DNA from: Ulva prolifera
Taxonomy: Eukaryota > Chlorophyta > Ulvophyceae > Ulvales > Ulvaceae
Direction of reading: 5' to 3'
DNA: 64,000 nucleotides
Assembly: GCA_023078555.1 (NCBI GenBank)
Contig: CM041196.1
Coordinates: 7,017,985 to 7,081,984, forward strand
Part shown: positions 23,001-34,783 of the stretch, piece after piece
Numbering within the stretch: position 1 is the stretch's first letter
How the letters are laid out: every line of letters starts with the position of its first letter
Translations under genes and position numbers: made by a program
Notes under the pieces: generated by a model
Told to the model about the DNA's origin: nothing
Databases searched by the model: none
Seen by the model: the letters and a program-made list of their open reading frames with translations, nothing else

Positions 23001-24241
23001 ATTGCACTGGAAGAGCTTGTATAATGTGGGTTACCTGTGGTCATGCAGGTCTGGTATCACTGTGTTTTTCTGACCCCCCACCACGCGGACATCGCGTTGA
23101 AAAGCCTTTCAATGAGTGATGCTCCACCGTCTTGTCGCTCAAAGCTGATTGTGTACTGTGCTCTCCATGGCCCAGCCGCAGCAGTCGCGGTGTCTGGCTC
23201 TTATCCACCTCCATCAAATCCAGCGTCGTTCAATGGAGGCCGTGTGTCACGGGGATCTGGAGTATATTCGACATCCAGCACATGTGCGCTGTCTTGTTGT
23301 TGAGCAGTCACCCCAAGCACGAGACAGCAAGGGCTGCTTATTCCTGATGTGACAGAGCTTGGCAGCACCAGGACATAGACGCTGTTGCATTGTGCAGGTC
23401 TTCCATTGCCTGGGCGTTTGACCCCAACCGAGCATCAAGCACAGGGCCAGTCGTACAACACGCCGCAAGCAACCGTGTCTCCTCAGTTGCCCACCTCTCT
23501 GGTCCACCTTGAGGATGTAAGTGCAGCTGATCCCACAGGTATGTGCTTTGAGTGGCATGCTGTCAGTTGACTTCGGTGTTGCTGACTTCAAATGCTTGCT
23601 GACATATATATCACGCTGATTGCACGTACAAAGATCATGCATGACAAACTTGGAAGATCAACAACGCTCGGACAGGTATGCCATATGTTGAAACACAGGT
23701 TGCCTTCCATGTTGCAGGGCTGCCCAATGGTGTTCACAAATCGTACTCAAGTGACACTCAGACTGAAGTGTCTACAAGCAAACTGAAAGTCTCAGAGAGT
23801 GACATATCTTCATGGCCCAAGGCTGCTGCTGAAGTGCTCTTTTTCCACATGTCCCAGCTCTCCATGCCAGAATATGCCTTGGGACAGTACTTCAAGCAGT
23901 TCGGTGACGTCAAGAGTGTGGTCGTGCACCCACATGATGGCAGGTACGAGCTTCACATAGATGCTTTTGGTCACATGTGCGCTTAGTCTAGTGGAGGTTG
24001 CTGGGCAGGCCAAAGACCTCACGCTCAGTGCTATAGATTCAGGGTTATATACAGCAAAGGATTCTCAGTATGGCGTGATCCCTGCTAAGATGCATACAGG
24101 TGGGGGGCCGTCACATTCGAGGACAGCGAAGCCGCTGAGAAAGTCAAAACCAGTGGACGACTTGACATGTATGGATGCAAGCTCACGTGCTTGGCAGATG
24201 ATATTGCGCCTCCCGTCGATGCTGAGAGAACTGCCACATGA
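20006..24241 (+). CDS. RBM45-like RNA-binding protein with four RRM domains
   Basis: Eleven exons (20006-20059, 20585-20657, 20740-20887, 21002-21104, 21306-21443, 21520-21855, 21978-22961, 23049-23241, 23398-23516, 23699-23943, 24100-24241) join in phase to 844 residues. RRM1 (about 8-82) begins SRLFIVCGHALT and has the RNP1 motif KGVAYVKF. RRM2 (about 108-180) has RLFLVVP and KGIIYVKF. A Ser/Pro/Gly/His-rich linker of about 400 residues follows, then a weaker RRM3 (about 588-650, QLMVHFTIASNVEV) and RRM4 (about 735-815, VLFFHMSQLSMPEYALGQYF). The wording of RRM1 and RRM2 resembles animal RBM45, which binds GAC-type RNA and acts in nuclear RNA processing. That role is only inferred here. CELF/Bruno proteins are an alternative but fit less well. 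All junctions agree in phase. Confidence 0.85.
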
Positions 24242-26471
24242 CACAGTGCCTATGAGTCACAGGCACACGTCCTGTGCAGCCCGAGAGCAGGTGACCCTCG
24301 CTGTGACAGGACAAGGGTGAGATGACGAACCTGCCCTGAACACGATACGTTGTCTAGATGCTGAATACAGGTTCTGCGGTTCCACATGGGTGTTGTTGAC
24401 ACCCACTCGGTTTTGCATATGCTCAATGGCGATGGAATATTGCTGCAGCCTGGTAGGCTTTGCGCATCTTGAGATCTTCGTCGTAGAAGTTACCCCATCT
24501 GGGTGGCAAGTGATTGACTGCGGGTGGTGTTCTGTATTGCGGGAAATCTGGTAGTTTGCAGATATGTGCTGAATATGGGAAATCGAGATCCGCTGGTTAA
24601 TGGTGCGGATGCGTAGATGTAGCCTGCGCTGACCATGCACGTGCTGTGCATAGTCTATGTATTTATTAGATAGTCAAGTGAGTCAGGTTGTATAGCCACT
24701 ACAAATAGGAATGCTGAGTTGGAGACTGTGGAGCTGACAGACATGTCATGTTACATGTAACAGTCTATGGTTTTCCAAAATCTTATTTCATCATGTCCTC
24801 GTTTTGTGACATCATCATTCCAGTTGCATAAAACGTCCGCAAATGTTATCCACAGTTGCCGAATGTAAGAATGAGGTCTGCTGTGCTGTTGTGTCCTGCA
24901 CGCATTCCAGGATGATGTATACGGCTCACTGCCAGTGCAGGTCAACTGTGTTGTGGCACTGGCTATCTGCTTATCGGCCTATATCGGATGTAATAACATA
25001 CTAACAAGGTCTTGTATGTTATTACATCAGACTACGGACATAAATCTTGCGGATCCATGAGCATGGCAAGGCCATGTGCACGCCATGTGCACAGAGCATG
25101 TATCATAATTATAATTATCATAGATTTTTTGGAGACCTCATGTGGCAGTGATCGATCAGCCACCAAGACTGATCACAGCATGAAGTCAGCATGCTGCTAC
25201 AAGTGCTGCCTGCCATCACAACGACTCCACTTCCGAAGCATCATCAACACGAGCCAAGCCTGTAATTCGTAAGTGCGGACGGCGACTGCCAGCCACCATC
25301 ATCACTGCCAACGCCGCATAAACGAGCAACAGGCACTACTGTTGCCCACTAACCTTTGTGGTGCTCGTGTGGGTGATGTTTTCGTGCAGGCATGCGGTGG
25401 TGCCTTGGTGTCCAGAGGTGTGCGCATGCACATGCAGGCCCCCAGAAGGCGACTGCAATGGGATCCTCAAGGCTCTCTCTGTCCCTGCCCTGCGACAACT
25501 GCTAGACTCATACTCCGCCAGCACGCAGGACCCTGCTCAGGAGGCTATTTCTACCCGGGATCTGAGGCGCGGTGTGCTGGTGGACAGGGTGTGATCTGGA
25601 GCACAGTCCGCCTGGCGGACATGACGATGCGGGCCATAGTCCTGGTTGGAACAGCGGCCTTTAAAGCCCAATTGGCGTTCTCGGCTCCCCAGTTCTGCCC
25701 GATCCCTCAGTCGATGCCGATTTCTGCTGATTAAAAAGAACAGCAACATCGTGAGATGATGCACCCAAATCGGACCGCATGTTTTTGCCAGGACAGGGCC
25801 TGGAGCTGGCAATGGAGACAGTCCCTAGGGCGAAATGGAGCGACACAAGTGCCTCATGTATCAGGTCACACTCTATCCCAATCGGTCAACCTGGCCCACG
25901 CTTTTGCAGGAGTGCACGACACGCAGCCTCTTCATTGACAGCTTGTGGTGCTGGGGGAGGGTTGCATTTGACGCGAGTGGACGAAGGCAAAGGGCAATCG
26001 GGTGCACTCACTTTGCATCGTCCCCGTGCTACTGCCTGGACCATCACGCCTGCATGACAATGACCTCGCGGAACCAGCTGCATCAAGGCATGCCAAGCCT
26101 GGCCTTCGGCGACGGGTTGCGCGGTCGGCCGCAGCAGCTGCCTGAACAGTCAGCATTGAACGCGGGAGGCACCACTTGCGGTGAGTGCTCACTGACTCCT
26201 CAGGCTCGTAATCTGAGCCGTGCTGCGTCGCAGGCCTGTGGCGTGATCAGAACAGAGCAGCCACGGCCAGACAATAAGAGTCAAATTGTTGGCGGATGGC
26301 GTGAAAACGATTCTTGCCTGATGCGTAAATCAAGGGCAGCAGGGGTCTCGTGCTGTCTGGGAGCCGTCTGGACAGCATCAAAGTGTCTGTGAATAGCACG
26401 CTGTCGTGCATAACGCTAGTTGGTAAGCATTGTGTCAATTGCGTGCAATAACCTGTAGACCGGGCAGCTGC
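24242..26471. other. Intergenic region between RBM45-like and FKBP genes
   Basis: It holds the RBM45-like 3' end, a strong hairpin near 25.0 kb and a GC-richer patch at 25.17-25.60 kb. That patch contains a GTAAGT donor after an ATG-led frame (MKSACCYKCC...) and a protein-like stretch LKALSVPALRQLLDSYSAS. I could not assemble a consistent gene from it. A frame at 25.83-26.39 kb is also unassigned. Confidence 0.3.
24987..25028. repeat. Perfect 15-bp inverted repeat (hairpin)
   Basis: GATGTAATAACATAC at 24987-25001 is matched exactly by its reverse complement at 25014-25028, with a 12-base loop. Each arm contains TGTAA, so the structure presents polyadenylation words on both strands. Confidence 0.8.
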
Positions 26472-28260
26472 ATGCGGCTGCTCCGAGGTGCAGGTCCCCA
26501 GAGGGCCGTGGCGTGCAGAGCGCATTCCGATGGCAGGCCACGTGCGAAATCTCCGAAACATCACAACCAAACGCTAGTATGCCTTCTTCGGCGAGTATGG
26601 CGCATCCAGGCGTCGCTGAGGATGGGTTGGAGATGCTCAGCGAATCTGCCTGCAGTGCCGGGAGATCGATCTACTTACGTTGGTCGGCGCCTGCACACCG
26701 CAATAACATTGGATACATCAGCTCAAGAATGAAGGATTGATCTGTGCAGAGCGGAGCTTAGGCAAGCGTGCGGTCGTGGGGCTGCTGGGAGGCCTCTGCG
26801 CCCTCGGTGTGGCTGAAGCGCCAGCCCGAGCTGATGGCTTGCCCGGTTTCAAGAAGGACATGCGGCCTGTCAGAAGCCGTAACAAAGTCGATGCATCGTT
26901 GTACTATGACGGCCCTGAGAATCTGAAGTACGCATCGGGTCGTCCTCGTTCTGTGTGTGTGCGTGGATCATGCAGGCGACCTGGTCAGCTGTTGCACCCA
27001 ATACATGCTGTATTTGCATCGTGTGGGCTAGCAAATTGACAGAGCCCGTCCCGAGATAGACAAATACCGTTGACGATGCTTCTCTAGGTTGCAGTGGGGC
27101 AATGTACACCACAAGTTGTTGCGTTCAGGCTCATGATCGGTACTCCCTTATTCACGGGTTCAGCATACACATCGGCCGCCCCATGTATGATCGCACCGCG
27201 GCTCATTGTTCAGACACATCAGTGGACGTTCTGTACAGGAGCCCACCGTGAGGATGCTGAACATTCGTTTGGCATGCCGCTGATACTGCCGATGCTGGTG
27301 TTGTCTGACCACGCGTTTGCTAGACATCCAGCTTTCTGGGTCCGGCTCATGAGTCTCTCAGGCAAGAAACATTGAGACGATCAAGCGTGCTCTACAACGC
27401 CGCAGTTTGCAAATTCAGAACCACCGTGAAGCCACTCGGGCATTCGCCACAGTCATCAATGGCAGGGTTGCTCGTGCCTGCCTGCCCTTCGACACAGCAC
27501 CCGTGTGCTGTTGAAGTGACCAGTCTAAGGGCTGCTCCGCCGCAGGTTCACACATGTGTGCATGCATGCAGGATGTACGACGTCAAAGAGGGCGACGGGC
27601 CGGAGGTGGTGGAGGGGGACCGGGTCGTGGTGCACTACGAGGCGAAGTGGAAAGGCATCACGTTTGTGACGTCGCGGGTCGGCGCCGGGGTGACCGGCGG
27701 CGAACCATACGGCTTTGACGTCGGCGCCACCGGCTCGACCAGAGCGCTCCGGGGCCTCGACCTCGGCGTGCGTGGCATGCAGCGGGGTGCCGTTCGCAAG
27801 CTCATAGTTCCTCCAGAGCTTGCCTATGGGGAGCGAGGCACGCCCCCTCCCTCCTACCAGGTAGATGTGTGCACATGTATGCACTAGGCCACATTGAAAG
27901 CTGAACGTACCTGACTGGTGCAGCAGTGATTATGATATGTGGCACTCGGGAATCTTGTTGACTCAGGCAGGAATTCGCATTGGTGCCATGCTCGATCGTG
28001 TGCAGCATGGTCGCACTGCAGGGAGTGGCACACGATCGATGCCCGGGTGTTGACCTGTCGATGCCCGGGTGTTGACCTTGGGGCTTGGCCCAGTCACCAG
28101 GGTGATATACGTTGACAGCAGATAGTCGTCAGAGGTATATTATGTTTATGCAGGTGTTGGGGAGATCCCTGGCGGGGCGACACTGGACATCGAGGTGGAG
28201 CTGCTGAGCATCAAGGTGTCTGTGTTCGAGCGGGCTGGTTTGAAGAAGCCCACTGCGTAG
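26472..28260 (+). CDS. FKBP16-4: FKBP-type peptidyl-prolyl isomerase, thylakoid lumen (FKBP16-4-like)
   Basis: Four exons (26472-26541, 26750-26927, 27572-27860, 28165-28260) give 210 residues. The start encodes a bipartite plastid peptide: a basic part (PQRAVACRAHS), then KRAVVGLLGGLCALGVAEAP ending in the AxA-type site ARA before DGLPGF, so the mature protein should be in the thylakoid lumen. The FKBP domain (about 84-200) has VVVHYEAKWKGITFVTSR, GGEPYGFDVG and LDLGVRGM, closely following plant FKBP16-4. The FKBP12 active-site Trp position appears to be Leu (RALRGLD), as in many plastid FKBPs, so isomerase activity may be weak. The last junction is the least certain. The chosen acceptor keeps phase and puts IPGGATLDIEVELLSIK after the PPPSY segment, but a TGCAG acceptor 13 bases upstream paired with a GTATGC donor is an alternative. 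Confidence 0.88.
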
Positions 28261-28885
28261 TGCCCAGGACAGACCGTCACTCGACGTGCAGGCTGCTGCT
28301 TACGCGAAGTTATCGTGGCCTGGGTAGAACGAGAGCAAGCCGTCCGCATGCCTGGCTGCAGGTGGCAGTCCGCTCTGCCGACACTAGGGTCATACGTACA
28401 GTACAGCGATAAGGAGCACACAAACATTCCAAATACCTTCGCATTCACTGTAATGCTCCTCAACTCCATCACAAATGCAGACGTGGCACCTTGTTTGCGT
28501 CTGCCCTGTGGTTCATGGTCCACGACGCCGTGAACGTGTCTACAAGGGCACATCAGCTGGGGAGCACCGCGATGTGCGGATCTGCATGGAAATGGTGAAC
28601 AGATATAAGCGCTGGGCCAAACGGAATATCATTTGCGCAAGCAGCAGCGTTTGTTGGTTGTGGGTAGCAGCATGCATGTCGAGGTTATCTGTCGCGTGTC
28701 AGCCATTCAAGTGCCTGGACGAGCCCCTGCAGGGCCCTGGTGCACCGAATTTCTGGAGTTGTTAGAAGCAGATCCAGTAGCCGATCCCTTATACGCAATG
28801 GAACACAAACAACTTGCTTGCGATCATTTTCCTCGATAAATAGCCTTTGCATGAGTGATCGGTAGCAGCACAGAGACCTTTCGCA
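28261..28885. other. FKBP 3' untranslated region and RED promoter
   Basis: Plus-strand frames in this interval show no domain. A 224-codon minus frame (28685-29359) runs into the RED exons and is treated as a shadow. Nothing else is seen. Confidence 0.4.
28449..28453 (+). promoter_or_regulatory. Polyadenylation signal TGTAA (FKBP)
   Basis: TGTAA occurs 189 bases after the FKBP stop and before the RED gene. It is a plausible 3'-end signal, but position is the only support. Confidence 0.35.
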
Positions 28886-31800
28886 ATGGGGCTTGACAAC
28901 GACGCCTTTCGGAAGTTCCTCGAGGAAAAGAAGCCAGCAGGTCAGAAGAAACAAAAGCAGCCAAAAAAGAAGAAGGAGGCCACCGGGAAGCATGGCAAAA
29001 AACCTGGCGCCGCGGAGGATGAAGACGATGGGCCGAAGTACAGGTGCGACATGGTCAGATGAGGCAAGCTCTGTAATTGAAAAAATTACAAGAATGCCAA
29101 CTGGAATCCTGTCATATGTTTCCATGGCGTGATCGGGGAGTGTGCACGCTGCGGCATGCTGTTTCACCTGCGTTGTATGTGCCGGTCTTCCGGCAGTGGT
29201 TCGTGGTACACAACGGCGTGTTTTGATCATTATCAGCTGACAAATATCTGCTGGGTGTCTCAGGGATCGTGCTGATGAGAGACGCCGCGGAATCACAGTG
29301 GAGGAGGGTGCCCCATCTTTCCTCACAGCAGAGGAGACTCGATACCTTGGCGGTAGCATGGACCGGACCCACCTTGTGCGTGGGCTTGATCGATTGCTCC
29401 TGAATCAGGTCCGAGGTGTGAACGCCAACCAGGAAGCAGCAGAGGAAGTCGAAGACATCAAAGCGGCGCCATCAACAGAAGAACCAGCACTCCCGACACA
29501 TTTCAAGTCCACAGTGGGCAGGGCCGTAGCCAACTGCTTGCTCAAACCACCGTCGTCCAGTGTTGCCGAGCTTTTCCAGCCGAAGAGAATGGCGTTTGTG
29601 TACTTTGGAAATGATGCAGCAGCGGAGTCGGACGACGAAGAGGGTGAAGCGATAGAATGGGGGGGTGAGGCGCAGATCTCAAGCGTCCCGGAGACACTGC
29701 TGAGGTCCAAAGCAGACTGCCCGGTACCTCCTGATGCCATGAATGCTGCTGCCGATGCAGCGGTCCTGACCGAGGTGGTCGGTGTGATGAAGGCTGTCAA
29801 GATAGAGGGCAAGCACCGTGGGAAAGACCGGCGCCGCAACAACACTGAACCTGACGCAGCCACTGCAGCAGTGTGCACCCGCCTCTTTCCTGCCGACCGT
29901 TCTGGCGCTCTCTGCAAATCGCTCTGTCCTCTGGCCCCTTGTCACGCAGAGGGGCAGAGCTATGCGGTATCAGCAGAATGTGATGCTGCACGGCGACGTC
30001 GCCGAGGCTCCACGGAAGCACAGAGACCATGCTTGTCAGCGCTTGTATACGTTGATCATGCCGGACAGCCAGATTCCCTCTACCTTCCCCGATCTCCCCA
30101 AAGCATGCGCCCTGTAATGAGCGTGGCCAGGAGTGTGGCCAGGCTTAATGCCCCTGATAGTGTCAGGTACATTAGGTAATGCTTTAGAATTACTCGGCCA
30201 TAACATAGTCGGAACTCGTCAGGTGGTGCTCAGCAGCGTGTGTGGACATCGTGCAGGCCCAGAAGGACAAGGAGCAGCACATCCTGAAGCTCAAGATGTA
30301 CGAAAACCCGAAGCTGGTGGCTGAGCTCGCGGCCCGCAAGCCTGCGGCGGCCACGACTCGGCCTCAGCCAGCCTCTCGAGCCGGCCAGCCTCTGGAGCCC
30401 GCCAAGGACCCGGCGCCGGGTGCCCGCGGCCAGAACGGCGCCGCTGGCACAGCCGCCGACGCGGACTCAGACTCGGGCATCTTTGATGATGTCGGTGATG
30501 ACTACCAGGTGGACGTGTCATCGCTCAAGAAGAGTGCAAACGCCAATAAGCCCGCTGCGGTACGGACCGTGCCATCTGAACTTAAAGAGCCCTGCTGTGG
30601 CTGACGTGTGTGGTTGAATCGGCGAGAAGGCAGCCGGAATGACCTGGCGTTGAGAGCAAGATTGCGTGCGGAAAGGTTTCTCTGCCATTCTGCCTTTTGC
30701 GACCTGTACATACTTCCTATCAAGCCCGTGGCTTGACCAGCTCCGTGCTGTCGCCGTGTTCTAGTGCAGTTCTGGGTGGGAGTCCCGGTACATCTCCATG
30801 GTTTGCAACGACCCCGCATGATCTGGGAACTGGGTTTATGATCAAGGCGGTTGCCCCAGCACTGCCTCAAGGCAATAGGCAAGGCCTCCACAGCATATTC
30901 TCTCCCTGAGGGTCTTGAATCACAGTGTCCGGGCGGATTACCCGAGCTCGAAGCAGAGCCCCGAGAGTGTGGCGTCGGTGCAGGGCAAGCTCTTTGATGG
31001 GCCGAGCTCCACCAGCGACCTCCCGCCGACGGCGCAGCATGGCCACGCCGACGGCAACGAAGGCGCGCGCACCCACCCCCCCCAGTGCGGCCCCTCTACA
31101 CCCCCGCTCCTCATGTCCACCTCCAATTCCATCTTCAGATGGCTCTGTTGGGAGTGGCAGTGTGGTGTGGCAGAATGCATGACAAAGGTTCCTGGCTGGT
31201 GCGAACGTGCGTGCGCGTGTGCGTGGCTGTTGCCAATCACGAGTGAAGGCAGCGGCGCAGTGACGAGGACGCTCGCGGGACCTGCAGCCGGCAGCGTGAC
31301 GCTGCCAGCATGGCCGCAGTCGCTGACTCTGGAGGGGTGACTGCGTGTTGAACTTCCATGACTCTGAGCACCGCTGCCGCATCTACTCGACGTCACTCAC
31401 TCGTAGCGGGATCGTCATAGCGTCATATGCTGTCTTGGGTGTCGTCTGTGTGGCCGCGTAGGCGATCGGGTGCTCTCTACCCTGGTTCCAGCAACCTGCT
31501 GATCTTTCACAAGATGTAGCAGACCAAGCCGCTGGTTTGAGCTGTTTTGTCAGAACGATTTGCTAGCCTCTGCGGGTGCGTGCATCCGAGGGGGCGCCTA
31601 TTAATCGCGCCTGGGGGGTCAGCGCTGCTCCTGTGGAATCAACAGCTGCGAATCTGCTGCAGGCCGCACGCCGCGTGGCCGCCGCCACACGCCGCCGGCG
31701 CGTACCCCCCGGCACACATGCCCCATGCATACGGCTACGGCAGCATGCCGCCCCCGGGCCCCTACGGCCAGCAGGGCGCCTACAGCCACCAGGGCTACTA

Positions 31801-33049
31801 CGATTCGTTCGGCAACTGGGTGCCGTACACGGCGGCTGATTACGCGCAGTGGGGCCACGGCGGCGCGGCGGCCGGGGCGGGGCTGTACGGCGCGGCCGCG
31901 GCGGCGCAGCCGGGTGCAAAGGATGACCAGTCGGCGGCGGCACGCGGGAAGGGCTTCGCGGCAAAGATGGGTGACCGCTCGCAGGTCAAGTCATCGTTTA
32001 CTCTAGAGCAGCGGAAGGCGCGTATCGGGAAAGGCTTTGTGGAGGGGCAGGGTGATGAGTACGGAGCGGAGATCCTCGTTGGTGGTGGCGGCCTGGTGCG
32101 TGGCCCTCTCTCTGTGGCGACAGTCCTTCCCTTGCACATGCTCGCGCATCCGATGGAGATCACACTATCCTTTGTTGTTGGTGTCACTGCTGTTAGTCAT
32201 GCCCCAAGGCCAGGCTGATTTGCAGTGTTTCTCTGATCTGCCTGTGTACTGTGGCAGAGAATATGTTTGCTGCGCATCCGACGACAATGTCTGATGGTAG
32301 CTTCGCGTGAGGATGGTGGTATCCATCTGGTGCTCTGCCGGATTTGTTCTGAGCTGCAACGCCGCTAAGCAGCTGTGGCGCAGCGGAGGCTTGTTGGATG
32401 TGGAGTTGTTTTCTGCAGTGACGCTGCTCCTTTGGTGTGGTGGCCTGTATCTGTGCTAGTGTGTTTGTGGGTGAGTGGAACGACGATGTAATCGCGTTCG
32501 GGATCCACATGAGGCTTGTGATTGTTTCTTGAACACAGCACTCTCGAGGCTGTGCAGGAGGATGAAGAGGAGGACCTCCGGGACATGGAATCCCGTGCTC
32601 GAGCCCTCAACCGTGCAGACTTTGAGACAGATGAGCAGTTTCAGGCTTACAAATCTCAACGGGAGGCAGCACCGAAGGCGGCCTTCCAGTTTGGCGTCAA
32701 GGTGTGACCGCAGTGGCTGATACATGCACTGTCAGAGTGCCGCACTGCTGCCCTTGTGTGGAGGTGACACCGGATGTGTGGTGGTGTGCTGCTTGGCACA
32801 CCCGGTTTGCATTTGTTCGCTGATGTGGCAGTGGTGCAGATGGCCGATGGCCGGAGAACTCATAAAGACATGGAGAAAAAGAACAACAGCAAGATTGACA
32901 ATGAGCTCAAGAAGCTGCGCACCATGAAGGGCGAGAAAGCGGGGCGTAATGTCGACTTCACACAGTTTGATGGTGCGTTTGGAAGCGGTCAAAAGGATGG
33001 TGCAGCTCCGACCCCGGCTCGGAAGCGGCCCAAGCTGCAGGGTTTGTAG
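28886..33049 (+). CDS. Spliceosome-associated protein RED / IK (SMU2)
   Basis: Seven exons (28886-29043, 29264-29870, 30257-30559, 30984-31084, 31663-32095, 32558-32701, 32840-33049) give 651 residues. RED joins the pre-catalytic spliceosome with SMU1. Family marks appear in order. After a Lys-rich start comes KYRDRADERRRG, then YLGGSMDRTHLVRGLDRLLL, FQPKRMAFVYF and LLRSKADCP. Next come the IFDDVGDDY segment (IFEDIGDY in animals) and, at the end, FETDEQFQAYKSQREAAPKA with AFQFGVK and a basic tail. Instead of the animal Arg/Glu/Asp repeats there is a Gly/Tyr/Pro/Ala-rich middle (about 390-500). The end of exon 2 is the weakest boundary; the other junctions use GTGCGC-like donors and TGCAG acceptors in phase. 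A TGTAA follows the stop by about 60 bases. Confidence 0.9.
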
Positions 33050-34783
33050 CGCAGTTGTCATTTGACAGAAATAGCCTGGGCTGACGCCTGTGCTACTCGT
33101 CTGGACGTGTAATCTAATTGCTCATTCCAGGCCAGCAATTCGTCGTTTTGCATGACATGCATATTGTCTGGCTACATATAGCACGGGAGGCGGGCCAGCT
33201 GAATTGAAGAGCGGAGCTGCGTTTCCCTTCTGTGTTGTGATCTTAAAACATTTGCACATACATGCAAGGCTCTGGTGCTGAAATCCACATTGACATGTCG
33301 TGCTGTGTCACCGTCATGGCTCAATCTCCACCCAAGCATGATAGCAACACTGTTCCTGGGCCACGCCACGTTCTGCTACCGTGCCAGAGTGATGCATTCA
33401 CACGTGCTCTGTGTCTGATGACCTTGGCTTGAGTGTGTAGATTCATGCGTGTGCAGTGACTCGCAACAAATCTTCAGCCGATACGGACAAGCCTGCTTGC
33501 TTTGGGCCGGGTGCGTGGGTGCCGGTGACAATTATAATCTCGAAATTCTCAGGCGGGAATTCGTACGGACAGCAACGTGCACGAGTATTGTAACACCTAC
33601 TCTGCCTCACCCGTGACATTCGCGTCGAGCCGGTGTTCGTCCCTGTTGTTCCCAGCGATCTTGATAGGCGTCTGCAGGCCTGACAGCCTGATGATACGAT
33701 ATCCAGACATCTGTCTCTGCTTTCTCTGTGATTGTTGGGAGTCAAGCGCGTGTGAGCATTTTTTCTCTTCCAATCTGCCGGTGGAGCCAAGGCTGCAACA
33801 CGATCTGCAACCCGTACGGCATGTATATGCACGTCATGATCCAAATAGATATAGCATTGCTGTATTCGGATCAGATTTTGTCCGTGAGCTACGCACAGGC
33901 AACAATAGGACTCGCGACATCATGGTGTAGCGGTGAACAATTCCGACACGCTCAGACGCGGTCGCCGCAGTGGCCGAGCCGTGAATTTGAACACACCACA
34001 GGGAACAACATTCACACTGCAGATGTATGCCAAAAACTTGACATTTACAGCCATTTGCTTGCTTTATGATCTCTGACAGCGCAGCTCCATGCGCTTTTGG
34101 CCCTGACCTTCGTCTGGACGACACACGACGCACAAACCATACATTAATTGCCATGCAGCGGTATATTTGCAGTAAAGCATGCACTGACTGATTTATGTAT
34201 AGTAATAATATCGAATAGTGTTCAGAAAGGGCTCAGACACGCAATCCACAGGCAGCTCTCTTCCGCTGCTCCGCACAGTGATGTAACGCTGCCGCATTAC
34301 TACCTGCTCTCGCCAAAGTGCGCCCTCCCTGAACCTCATTACAAATTACTGCTTTCTGCTGCCTGCGTGGTGTGTGATTGCCTTACTTGGGGTAGGCAGA
34401 GAAGTAGAAGAGCGTGGGCACGATGCGCTCTTGGGCAAGTGCCCGTACGGTATACGCGGAGTAGCTTCGGCATTCACGCACATAGAATATTTATGCTTCA
34501 TGTGCGGTCGCATTGGCGGACTGTCAGAGAATTGGGCCTGAACTCGTTCGGGCCTTCACCAATGCTCACGAGGCGATGCTAAATCAAGAGCAGACAAAAT
34601 CCACACGACACAATCACGTATACGTTCTATGTCCTCATTACGTTGTCTCATTCACTCACTGGCAGAAAGTGCGTTGGTATGGGCCGCTTTGCCTTCGTCA
34701 GACAGACGCGCGCGGATCGATAGTGCCAACTGCATGGTGTGTACACTTGCACTGCGACGTCTGCAGGAAACCAAATAGCGCAA
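33050..34783. other. Intergenic region between RED and the giant disordered protein
   Basis: No gene is recognised in about 1.7 kb. Overlapping frames at 33.4-34.2 kb on both strands have neither conserved motifs nor convincing splice pairs. Lower GC than the flanking exons suggests non-coding DNA. An additional upstream exon of the next gene cannot be excluded. Confidence 0.35.
33108..33112 (+). promoter_or_regulatory. Polyadenylation signal TGTAA (RED)
   Basis: TGTAA lies 59 bases after the RED stop codon. Confidence 0.45.

Noticed and set aside
25273-25734. 153-codon plus-strand frame
   Set aside because: A different frame of the same bases looks more protein-like, and neither could be joined to flanking exons with confidence.
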